This document shows positions 22,821-31,800 of a DNA stretch of 40,996 bases, piece by piece. Made by a program: the position numbers and the translations under genes. The DNA comes from a virus, in IMG/VR virus record IMGVR_UViG_3300037961_001990, positions 4,101 to 45,096 of that record. One strand, given 5' to 3'. Position 1 is the first letter of the stretch. Each line of letters begins with the position of its first letter. The notes beneath the pieces are model-generated. The model saw only the letters and a list, made by a program, of their open reading frames with translations, did not search any database and was not told the origin of the DNA.

Positions 22821-24134
22821 ATGCCAGATAATATTCAAATATCAGACGAAGAACAGCAGGAACTAGACAATTTATATTCTTATTTAAATCATACAAGTTT
22901 ATTAAATTGTTTAGATCAATTAAATATGAACATAACAACAAACCCGCACGAAACATATACGCGAAATGCATTTCCTGCTATTGGTTGGGAAATTGAGTTT
23001 TATATTCAACCATCAACAACCATTCGCCCGCCATTAGGACTACAAGGAATTAAAAACAGACTTGTGGAACATATCGAAGAAAATCGCGATTTTTACGGTT
23101 TTAATAGATTAACAAATTTTGCTGATCTTGGAACAGATCAAACACCAAATGGCGGAAATCAAGTTTACGAATTAAAAATTAAACCGTTTGCTTTGTGTAA
23201 TTATTCTTTTAATGTTTTAACTAGTATTACTAATTTTTTAAGTAATGAATTAAACGCGAAAATTAACTCATCTTGTGGCGGTCATTTTCATATTGGTAAT
23301 AAATGGATTAATAGCATTGATATTTTAGAAGAAGAGTTTTGCAAGCAATCTTGGAAATTTGGTTCTTTAATGGGATTAAAAGCCATAATGCCTTTACCAT
23401 TAGTTAAAAGAGTTATTACACGTTATGCACTGAACCAATTAATATTAGACAGATTGCAACCAAGGAGCAGGACAAATAACCGTTTTGCTTTACCTATTGA
23501 TAAACTTGTTAATAATAGGGCAGTGATCAGAGATTGGGAAAGAGCAACAACCGCAGGCGAAATGTCACGCGTAATTGGTGGGAAGTTTAACACAGTTAAT
23601 TTGGCTAATTGGGGCGGAATTGGAACAATAGAATTTAGACAAGGAGCAGGAACACTAGAAACCCGCAAAATGTTTAATTGGATTTGGTTAGTCGTTGCAA
23701 TGTTTTATACATCAGATGAACAAGACATTGATTATTCAAACAATAATCAAGAAGAACTTTCAACACCCGAGCAACCATTTAGAGCAGGAACAAGATTAGA
23801 TACTATTTATCAAATGTGTAGGACAGAAACAGGAGCAACCGTTAGAGATATGATGCTTGAAACAGGTACAAGCAGATCAAACATTGCGGGCAGAATTTCA
23901 GAAATGCGTCAAAGATTTGGCAGAACCGCTATTGTGACACACACACAGGCAACCAATGGGGCAAGTTTTGGAGACGGTGACGAGTTTGCACGTTATCAGA
24001 TATTAAAAACATATACCGCCAATACTAACGAAATAAGAATTAAACCCGACAACCAAGCAGGCAACCCGTCGATATTTTGCGGAATTGGTGACGCACTTTA
24101 TAAATGGTTTAAACAACGTGAGCAGGCTTTGTGA
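22821..24134 (+). CDS. amidoligase (Amidoligase_2 family) with C-terminal winged helix
   Basis: 437 aa from ATG 22821 (GAGGAG 8 bases upstream); an in-frame ATG at 22779 lies inside the operator. GWEIEF (55-60), YELK (116-119), CGGHFHIG (152-159) and TIEFRQGAGTLE (269-280) are the hallmark motifs of the COOH-NH2 amidoligases with glutamine-synthetase-like fold, which join amino groups to carboxylates using ATP. Residues about 327-375 (GATVRDMMLETGTSRSNIAG, ISEMRQRFGR) resemble a winged helix-turn-helix. Codon use (more CGC, CCG, ACC) differs from neighbours, and hairpin islands flank it, suggesting acquisition. Likely partner: the cyclotransferase at 16719. Substrate unknown. Confidence 0.88.
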   Translation: MPDNIQISDEEQQELDNLYSYLNHTSLLNCLDQLNMNITTNPHETYTRNAFPAIGWEIEFYIQPSTTIRPPLGLQGIKNRLVEHIEENRDFYGFNRLTNFADLGTDQTPNGGNQVYELKIKPFALCNYSFNVLTSITNFLSNELNAKINSSCGGHFHIGNKWINSIDILEEEFCKQSWKFGSLMGLKAIMPLPLVKRVITRYALNQLILDRLQPRSRTNNRFALPIDKLVNNRAVIRDWERATTAGEMSRVIGGKFNTVNLANWGGIGTIEFRQGAGTLETRKMFNWIWLVVAMFYTSDEQDIDYSNNNQEELSTPEQPFRAGTRLDTIYQMCRTETGATVRDMMLETGTSRSNIAGRISEMRQRFGRTAIVTHTQATNGASFGDGDEFARYQILKTYTANTNEIRIKPDNQAGNPSIFCGIGDALYKWFKQREQAL

Positions 24135-24190
24135 ACAAAGCTTGCCGAATGGCTACAGAAAACCGCCCACTTCGTGGGCGGTTTTTTTTT
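24126..24190 (+). terminator. strong terminator after the amidoligase
   Basis: The main hairpin has 10-bp arms AACCGCCCAC and GTGGGCGGTT around TTC (24161-24183), followed by an unbroken T-tract to 24190. A smaller hairpin GCTTTGT-GA-ACAAAGC (24126-24141) overlaps the amidoligase stop codon. The A-tract before the main stem would let it work for leftward transcription too. Confidence 0.9.
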
Positions 24191-24371
24191 CGGCTCGCTT
24201 CGCTCGCCAGTTGATCGGGGAGCGTATACAAGCAGGGCAAACCGTCGGGCAGGTACCCTACCAATCAAAACGTCGGGCGGGCTCGCTTCGCTCGCCCCAA
24301 GGCCGCCCTGCGGGCGGGCTACGCTCGCGGTCGCTCGCTCCGCAAGTTTTCCGCAAACGCCCAGGCACAAC
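24191..24371. other. GC-rich island (right of amidoligase)
   Basis: A second non-coding GC-rich stretch. It holds two identical 17-mers GGCTCGCTTCGCTCGCC at 24192-24208 and 24280-24296, two copies of CGTCGGGC (24243, 24271), and the hairpin CCGCCC-TGC-GGGCGG (24303-24317). The element GCTCGC also recurs in the left island (22372, 22500, 22511, 22628), suggesting common origin. It has no TGTTCGG motif. ORFs seen across it on both strands are compositional artefacts. Confidence 0.7.
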
Positions 24372-24400
24372 TTGACAATCATGTAATATATTACTATATA
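24372..24400 (+). promoter_or_regulatory. strong promoter with GTAATATATTAC operator
   Basis: TTGACA (24372-24377), 17 nt, TATATA (24395-24400). The palindrome GTAATATATTAC at 24383-24394 lies wholly in the spacer, a position expected of a repressor site. It drives the two-gene operon starting at 24430, which encodes an XRE-type regulator. Confidence 0.75.
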
Positions 24401-24429
24401 TACCATATGTAACAATAAAAAGGTGTATA

Positions 24430-24681
24430 ATGAGAAAATTTGAACTATATGTAGGCGAAAAGAGTGTATTCGAGGGTGAAGGTCCAACCTCTGTGATAGA
24501 CTTTATGCGTGAGAAGAGCATTTATGGTGCTGCAAAAGAGAGTGCTTTCTTAAAAATCATGTCTGAGCAGTTAGCGTCATGGTCTGGAAAGTCGATAAGG
24601 TTTAATTCTGTAGAGGATTTTACAAAAGATTTACTAAAAGAAAAAATATTAAAGGAAGTTAAAGATGAAGAGCACAATTAA
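24430..24681 (+). CDS. small hypothetical protein in HTH operon
   Basis: 83 aa after AAAGGTG. MRKFELYVGEKSVFEGEGPT is a beta-hairpin-like start; the remainder is helical (FLKIMSEQLASWSGKS). No family recognised. It overlaps the HTH gene by 17 bases, so they are co-expressed from the promoter at 24372. Confidence 0.55.
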   Translation: MRKFELYVGEKSVFEGEGPTSVIDFMREKSIYGAAKESAFLKIMSEQLASWSGKSIRFNSVEDFTKDLLKEKILKEVKDEEHN

Positions 24682-25069
24682 GCGACCAAAAACCGAGTAT
24701 AGCCAGTGGCAGGGGCATGATATGCGTTACCATCGCATGGATTTAGGCTATACGCAGGTAGAAATGGCAAAAAAATTGGGTATTACGCACCGAATGTACT
24801 GTTTTTACGAGTCTGGCGACACTCCTGTGTCGCTTCCCATGGAATATGCGATGAAATATTTGGTTCAAAACAAAGAAAAACCATTTGAAGAGGTGTTAAA
24901 GAACAAATCTTACCTTGTTTTTTCAAGATTTGAGCGTGAACGCATGAAAAAACTGCGTAATGCGTTAGCAGACCAGGTTGAACATGGTGAGCAGAACCCA
25001 CAATTTGATTTTATGTATCGGATGTGTCGTCAAGCGGTAAAAGAAATAGATAACGTATTGTCAAAATAA
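24665..25069 (+). CDS. XRE/Cro-type helix-turn-helix protein
   Basis: 134 aa. Residues about 22-70 (RMDLGYTQVEMAKKLGITHR, then YCFYESGDTPVSLPMEYAM) are a Cro/C1-type HTH domain with recognition helix around ITHRMYCFYESG. The C-terminal half is helical and charged. As its own promoter carries the palindrome GTAATATATTAC, which also occurs before the amidoligase, this protein is a candidate binder of that site. It lies just ahead of the late genes, where a switch protein would fit. Confidence 0.75.
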   Translation: MKSTIKRPKTEYSQWQGHDMRYHRMDLGYTQVEMAKKLGITHRMYCFYESGDTPVSLPMEYAMKYLVQNKEKPFEEVLKNKSYLVFSRFERERMKKLRNALADQVEHGEQNPQFDFMYRMCRQAVKEIDNVLSK

Positions 25070-25117
25070 AAAAAAGATAGTAAAGTCGCTTATATAGACG
25101 ATATATAGGGGTTTTAT

Positions 25118-26362
25118 ATGGCAAATTTTTCTGCTTCTGGGATGGGTGGCCCACTGCAACCAAGACCACCCGCACCTGCGGCTCCCGCACCTATGAATAT
25201 GGCGGTATCTGCTGAAAAAAGAAGTAAGTTAAAGAGTTATATGGAAGGTTATAAGGACGCGATAGAGTCCAAGACCGCAGAGCAGCTACTACCAAATATT
25301 TCCCCCTTGAGTGCACCTGCTGCTATGCCCCCTATGCAACGTCCTGTACAACAGGCAATGCTGCCAGCGATGTCACAGCCACCCATGATGATGAATGTAG
25401 GTGGTATGGTCGATGTTTTTGACCCTAATTTCATGAACAATTTAGGTTCAGAGATAATGGACAGTAATGAGGACAGTATTGTTCAAGGGTTTATTGGTGG
25501 TGGAGATGTTGGAGATGTCTATGCTGAGAAAGAAAAGTATAGAGATAAAAATTTTTCTAGCAACATAAGTGGTAATGTTGGTGGAAGAGAAGATATAGAT
25601 AGTTCATATGAAAAAGATTTATTAGAAAGAATTGAATCTAACACTCCTGATGTAACATCTCAACTTTCAGCACCATTAAATGTTTTTCCGCCAGAAGATG
25701 ATTCGATGCCTTTAAATATAGATAAAAAAGATTATTTTGAAGGATCAGCAAATCTAACACCAAGCTATGACAACACATTTGTTAATATTGACGATGCAAC
25801 AGATGAATTAGCAAATATGGGGAAATTTGAAAAAGGTATAGCGAATGTTCTTGGTGGTGTTTTTGGTAAGGCAAGAGATGACGCTGGCAACATCACACCT
25901 TTAGGGTATGCAGATTTATTAGCACAAACAAGAAGCACAGCAGCTACAAATCAACGGCTTCAAGATCAAAGAAGAAAAGATCAAGAAAGAGCAGAGAGAC
26001 GTTTGGCAGAAGAGCAACGTATGAGAGATATGATACAAAGTATGTTGCCACCTGCGGTCGATACAACCACACCGATTGACCCGATTATAGATTTACCGCC
26101 ATCTGGAGATGACACAACCCCAACAGCACCAACAAGTCCTATCGTAGAATCAACGAGAGTTCCAGGCTTTGATTTAGGTAATTTACCAGCGTTTCCGCAA
26201 TTTAATATGCCGACACAACCTGTTCTTCCACCGATTATTCAACCTGATTTTTTTAATCAACTTTTGGCTAATATGAAAATGCCAGTTGCTGCTATGCAGG
26301 AAGGTGGTAATGTTAAAAGTTTAGATGCGGCTGTAGAGAATTTTATTGAAGCAATAAAATAA
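25118..26362 (+). CDS. Pro/Met-rich putative virion protein
   Basis: 414 aa. The N-terminus is low-complexity (PRPPAPAAPAPMNMA), followed by Met/Pro/Gln-rich regions, an acidic middle, and a coiled-coil stretch around 285-305 (RRKDQERAERRLAEEQRMRD). Two Gly-Gly motifs, NVGGMVD and MQEGGNVK, match those in other virion-region proteins of this phage. First gene of the late block, upstream of the terminase large subunit. No enzyme motif. Confidence 0.6.
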   Translation: MANFSASGMGGPLQPRPPAPAAPAPMNMAVSAEKRSKLKSYMEGYKDAIESKTAEQLLPNISPLSAPAAMPPMQRPVQQAMLPAMSQPPMMMNVGGMVDVFDPNFMNNLGSEIMDSNEDSIVQGFIGGGDVGDVYAEKEKYRDKNFSSNISGNVGGREDIDSSYEKDLLERIESNTPDVTSQLSAPLNVFPPEDDSMPLNIDKKDYFEGSANLTPSYDNTFVNIDDATDELANMGKFEKGIANVLGGVFGKARDDAGNITPLGYADLLAQTRSTAATNQRLQDQRRKDQERAERRLAEEQRMRDMIQSMLPPAVDTTTPIDPIIDLPPSGDDTTPTAPTSPIVESTRVPGFDLGNLPAFPQFNMPTQPVLPPIIQPDFFNQLLANMKMPVAAMQEGGNVKSLDAAVENFIEAIK

Positions 26363-26671
26363 ATGGCAATATCGAGATCACAAATCCCTCAACAAATCAG
26401 TAAAGGAGCAAATAAGATGATGAAGAAAAAGGGTTATAAAATGGGTGGTAAAGTAAAATCCAAAGGCATGAAAAAAGGTGGCAAAGTCAAAGCCAAAGGC
26501 ATGAAGATGGGTGGTAAGGTTTCACCACGCAAAATGATGGCTAAAGGTATGAAAATGGGCGGTGTCATGAAAAAGAAGGGCATGAAAAAAGGTGGTGCCG
26601 TTGGTGGTATGACATTAGCTAAGATTAGATCGGCTGCTAAGAGCAAAGGGTATAAACTAGTTAAAAACTAA
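26363..26671 (+). CDS. Lys/Met/Gly repeat protein
   Basis: 102 aa. Residues about 23-82 are repeats of KGMKxGGKVK (for instance KGMKKGGKVK and KGMKMGGKVS), very basic, with an ordered tail TLAKIRSAAKSKGYKLVKN. A DNA-binding or packaging-related role is plausible from charge. It starts directly after the previous stop. The Gly-Gly-hydrophobic motif recurs in at least seven other proteins of the window. Confidence 0.65.
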   Translation: MAISRSQIPQQISKGANKMMKKKGYKMGGKVKSKGMKKGGKVKAKGMKMGGKVSPRKMMAKGMKMGGVMKKKGMKKGGAVGGMTLAKIRSAAKSKGYKLVKN

Positions 26672-27345
26672 TGCCGTATTTACAGAGTAATATACCTCAC
26701 TTCAAGTGTTGGGTGAGGAGGGAGTACACCTGTAATCACGACAAATATCACGGAGAGTTCTTACACGCAATGGCAATAGCCGTAACGACTATGCCTAATC
26801 GTTGTTTGAGTTTTCAAGTTATCTTTACTGGTTCGGAAACCGATGGAACAAAAAGTCCGAATGTGCATGGTGGGGCTATGTGGGCGAGGATGCCTATTAC
26901 AGGCTTGATGGCTGACATTCCTGTTGAGGAGTGGCCTGAACCTATGGACACACATGATGCACAGCCTTGGGATTGTTCATCTCACACTCATGCTGTTTAT
27001 ACGTTAGACAGGGCGACTCCTTGCCCTTGGCTTGCAAAGATAGGTAGCGAGATGTATCCAGCGAAATATTTATTTACAGTTGATTACACAGAGAGCGAGA
27101 TAGCAGACGATCCTGCACAACACAAGCAAAGCCATGTTATGTATTTGCTAGATGCAGGCGAATGGACAGGTAATGTCGTAGCATTACCGAACAACAGAGT
27201 TAGAGTTACGCATCCTGCGTGGTTTCAAACAGGAGAGGGTGCACCAGATTTTAGACCATCTCAGCATATACATTATTCAAAATCTGATTTAGATTACACA
27301 TTAGACGTAAATAGGATTTTTGATAACTTGTATAATGACGAATAA
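26671..27345 (+). CDS. conserved-type phage protein of unknown function
   Basis: 224 aa, well-ordered sequence rich in Trp, His, Cys and Pro (HFKCWVRREYTCNHDKYHGE, WDCSSHTHAVY). It lies between the repeat protein and the terminase large subunit, overlapping the latter by 11 bases. The ordered sequence with conserved-looking His/Cys could bind metal. I recall similar proteins in marine phages next to terminase, without known function. Confidence 0.65.
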   Translation: MPYLQSNIPHFKCWVRREYTCNHDKYHGEFLHAMAIAVTTMPNRCLSFQVIFTGSETDGTKSPNVHGGAMWARMPITGLMADIPVEEWPEPMDTHDAQPWDCSSHTHAVYTLDRATPCPWLAKIGSEMYPAKYLFTVDYTESEIADDPAQHKQSHVMYLLDAGEWTGNVVALPNNRVRVTHPAWFQTGEGAPDFRPSQHIHYSKSDLDYTLDVNRIFDNLYNDE

Positions 27346-28813
27346 CTTTAACATAGAAACAGACTATCTCACTGATGATGAGATGACTAAACTTGGTGAG
27401 ATAGTTGCACGATTAACAGATTTAGAAAAAAGAGACGTTTACCAAAAAAATTTTTTAGATTTTGTAAAACACGTTTGGCCTTCTTTCATTGAGGGTAAGC
27501 ACCACAAGATATATGCAGAGAAGTTACAGAATGTCGCAGATGGCAAGTCAACACGTCTGATTGTCAATATGCCGCCACGACACACCAAATCTGAGTTTGC
27601 AAGTTATTTATTTCCAACTTGGATGATGGGTCGTAAACCGACAAGCAAGATTATACAAGCGACACACACCTCTGAGTTGGCTGTAGGTTTTGGTCGTAAA
27701 GTTAAAAACTTGATTGATAGTGAAGATTTTAAAGATATTTTTCCAGAGATAAGTTTAGCATCTGATGCCAAAGCATCTGGTCGTTGGTCTACAAATAAAG
27801 GCGGTGAGTATTATGCCGTTGGTGTCGGTGGTGCGTTGGCAGGTCGTGGTGCTGATTTACTTATCATTGATGATCCAGTTTCTGAACAAGATGCGTTAAG
27901 TCCTTCTGCTTTGGACAATATTTATGAATGGTATACCTCTGGACCTAGACAAAGACTTCAGCCAGGTGGTTCAATTATTATTGTCATGACACGGTGGAGT
28001 ATTCGTGATTTGACTGCAAAAGTTTTGAAAAAACAGGCAGAGGGTGGTGCAGATCAGTGGGAAGTTGTAGAGTTTCCTGCGATATTCCCCGAAACAGATA
28101 ACGTATTATGGCCTGAATATTGGAAGAAAGAAGAGTTAGAAGCTGTACGTTCATCAATCCCTGTAGCCAAATGGAACGCACAATACTTGCAGAATCCCAC
28201 TGCTGAAGAAGGTGCGATCATTAAAAGGGAGTGGTGGAACATCTGGGAGAACGATGATCCACCACAGGTTAGTTATATCATACAATCTTATGATACTGCA
28301 TACAGTAAATCTGAAAGAGCTGACTTTTCTGCAATAACAACTTGGGGTATATTCAATCCAATTGAGGGTGAAAGTGAAGCTATCATTCTACTTGACGCAC
28401 AAAGAGGGCGTTGGGATTTCCCTGAATTAAAGGATGTTGCTCATAGATTATATACTGAATATGATCCCGATATGGTGTTAATTGAACAAAAAGCGACAGG
28501 CACACCATTGACACATGAGTTAAGACGTATGGGTATTCCTGTCACGCCTTTTACGCCAAGTAGGGGTGCAGATAAGTTTACACGTATGAACTCTTGTGCT
28601 CCTGTCTTTGAAAGTGGCATGGTTTGGCGACCTGACACACAGTTTGCAGACGAAGTTGTAGAAGAATGTGCAGCGTTTCCAAATGGTGAATATGACGATT
28701 TAGCTGATAGTATGACACAAGCTATCTTGCGTTTTCGTCAAGGAGGGTTTATCATCACTCCAAGCGACTATGAAGAAGATGAATACTATCGAGAAAAAAG
28801 AGAGTATTATTAA
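27335..28813 (+). CDS. terminase large subunit
   Basis: 492 aa from ATG 27335. ATPase motifs: PPRHTKS (80-86) as the Walker A variant of large terminases, LLIIDD (175-180) as Walker B, and IVMTRW (about 216-221) as coupling motif. The RNase H-like nuclease has D320 (QSYDTAYS), E384 (LIEQKATG) and the acidic cluster DDLADS (454-459). This is the motor that packages and cuts the phage DNA. It overlaps both neighbours by a few bases and forms the first recognised head gene. Confidence 0.95.
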   Translation: MTNNFNIETDYLTDDEMTKLGEIVARLTDLEKRDVYQKNFLDFVKHVWPSFIEGKHHKIYAEKLQNVADGKSTRLIVNMPPRHTKSEFASYLFPTWMMGRKPTSKIIQATHTSELAVGFGRKVKNLIDSEDFKDIFPEISLASDAKASGRWSTNKGGEYYAVGVGGALAGRGADLLIIDDPVSEQDALSPSALDNIYEWYTSGPRQRLQPGGSIIIVMTRWSIRDLTAKVLKKQAEGGADQWEVVEFPAIFPETDNVLWPEYWKKEELEAVRSSIPVAKWNAQYLQNPTAEEGAIIKREWWNIWENDDPPQVSYIIQSYDTAYSKSERADFSAITTWGIFNPIEGESEAIILLDAQRGRWDFPELKDVAHRLYTEYDPDMVLIEQKATGTPLTHELRRMGIPVTPFTPSRGADKFTRMNSCAPVFESGMVWRPDTQFADEVVEECAAFPNGEYDDLADSMTQAILRFRQGGFIITPSDYEEDEYYREKREYY

Positions 28814-31800
28814 TGAAATTTGAAGATATTTTTGATTTATCAAATATTGTTTCATCCTTTGCACAATCTCCAGAAGCAACAATAGCTGGCACTATTGATG
28901 AAGAAGGTAAAGCATCTCCTGCACCAGAAGGATTTGCACAAGATATAGTTTTAGGTTTACCCCAAGGTTTAGGAAAAGCCGTTAAACAAGAAGGTCCTAA
29001 ATTTGGATTAGGTTTAGCAACAAGTATTCCAGCATTACCATCAGATTTATTTGATTTAAACAAATTAATAACAGATTTAGCTGTTGATTATGCACCAAAA
29101 CCTATTTCTAAAGTAGCAGAATTTAGTTCACCTATAGCAGATTTTTTCTCTGAAAAAGCAGGCAGAGAAAAATTTGATCAATTATTAAATAAATTTGGTA
29201 TTCCATCTGATGCAAGCGATCCGAGTCAAATGGCTGGTGAAATTTTATTTCCCGTAGGTTTATTGACACAAGCTGGAAAATTAAAAAATTTAAAAAAATT
29301 GCCTGGTGATGAATTTAGAAATGATGGCATAATGGCAGCTTCAAATTTTTTACAAAGAAGTAGGAATTATAGAGAAGGAAGAACACCTAATTTAGATGCG
29401 GCTCAAGCTGAAATATTATCAAATTTGCAAATATTAGAAAATAGTTTGGATGCAGCTAGACAAGCTAGACAGAAAAAATTAGTTGATGCTTCTGAATTAG
29501 ACATAGAATTAATCAATCAAAAAAAAGTTAAAAATGTACCTGTAGATCAATCAAAACTTGACATAGATTTTTTAGATGTAACGGACTCTACTTATCCTGA
29601 ATTAAATTATGGTGTGAAATCTATTCACGATGATCCAGGTAATATTTATTCTGATTTAGTTAAAACAAGACCTGTGCACTTTAACGCAGAAATTGTAGCT
29701 ACAAATATTTTAAAAAATAATCCAAATGGACTAAAAGGCAGAGATTTAATTAAAAGATTAAAAGATTTTGGTGGAATTTCTAAAAAGGAATTACAAGATA
29801 CTGGTTTACTAGAATTTGAAAACAGTGATGATATAATTTCATTCAATAAAAATTATGAAGGAGTGCCAGGCAATCATTTAGTTAATACCAATACTAAAAA
29901 AAGTATTGATATGACTAGAAATAATAATAAAGTCGTTACCTCTTCAATATTTAAAAGTGACATTGATAGTAGAATAGTTGCGTATGATGACATTATAAAC
30001 AGATCATTACCGTTTGCAGAAGCAGCAAAATTATATGGTGTTAGTGAAGACCAATATCAAGCTATCATTTCTGGAGCTGCAACAGAACAAGTAGAAGCGG
30101 GTAATGGTTTTCCTCGTATTTTTGAAACATCACAAAGAATACCAGGTGCAGATACAGAAGAAATAGATTATGGTTTTTTAACTATAAATTCAAAAAGTGG
30201 TAAAAAAACAAGTGAAAGTCACGAAACAAGAATTTTACCATTAGATAAATCAAGATTAGCTCATTCAAGATTCTCTATTAGACAACATCCTAGAACAGGT
30301 AAAAAATATATTGTTCCTGAAGAATGGCAAACTGATTTTTTTGGAGATATTATTGGAACTAAAAAAAGACCTGGTAGTGGTTTTAGAATCCAAACTGGAA
30401 ATGAAGAGTTAGATGCACAGTTAATTAAAGAACTTGAAAATAAAAGAGATAATATAGAAACAGATATTGATTTTAAACAATTTCTGTTTGATGAAACAAA
30501 AACCAATAGACAAATGTTTAGTCCAGATATTAGAAAAATCTTTGATGAAATAGATAAGTCTAATGAAATTATTAAAGAAAATGATTTATTAATTTATAGC
30601 AGATCAGATGGTACAGAACCAGATTACAACACACGATTAAAATCAAAAAAAGACGGGTTAAATAAATATGTAGAACTTAATTCCAAAAGTTTTTCTAAAG
30701 TTGCAAAGATAGTAAATAATAGATTAGAAAAACCACTTGACAATGAATCATTTAAAAGTGCTTTGCCGTTAATTTTTAAGGATGTCAGAGTTCCACCAGA
30801 AGCAGAAAAATTTATTTTGACGATGAGAGAAATTTTTGGTTATGACGGATACGATTATGGAATAGGAAATAGATTTTTAAATCGTGATATGATAGAAAAA
30901 AGTTTAGAATTTTTTAATACTTATTCAAAATTTGTTGGTTCTGATGAAATAAATCCAGCGAGAGCTGGTGAAATAAGAAGTCTTTTTGACAATATTGGAC
31001 CATTAACAGCAGATATAAATTTTGTTAACAAAATGATTGAATTTAGTAATAAAATACAAAGTGAAGCTAATCTTGAACCGATAAGTAATCTTATTAAACC
31101 AAGTAAAAAATTAAATATAAACGAACAATTACCAAATATAGACACACTTAGTGATGATTGGATGAGTACCTATTATCAAAGGTTTGAAAAACCTGAAGAC
31201 ACTTTAAAGTATTTAGGTGAAAGGGTAAATAATTATGAACCTGAAGCAAGATTCAGAAGTTTAAACCTTAAAAATCAAGCAAAAATATTACAATTTTTAC
31301 ATGAAAATATTCCAGGATTAAAAGAAAATACTGATCAAGCAATATCCAATCATGTGAAAAATAAAAAGCAAGAATATTTGAGCCAAGGATACCAAGACCT
31401 TGCAGATAAATACACTTTTGAAAAAGGTGAATCAGAGATTTTTACTACATTTGAATTAGGACCTACATTGTCAAGACAATTAACAACTTTTCTCCATGAC
31501 CGTTTTGCTAATAGATATAGAAAAAAATCAGGCTTAATTGCAAAACAATTAACTAAATCAGATTTTATAGATATATTAAATGAAGATGATATAAAAGACC
31601 CTTTAATAAAGAATCTCGTAAAGCAAACTTTTTTAAGAGATAAAGCAAGAGTAAGATTGCGTGGAGCAAAAGAAGGACCAGAGTATCAACCATTTTCAGA
31701 CTCAAAAGAATGGGTAAAAATAATTATGAGAGATTATTTAAGGTTGGCTGCAGATTTAGATTTAGATGGTGTTGTTGTTCCAAATCCAGGAGCTTATATG

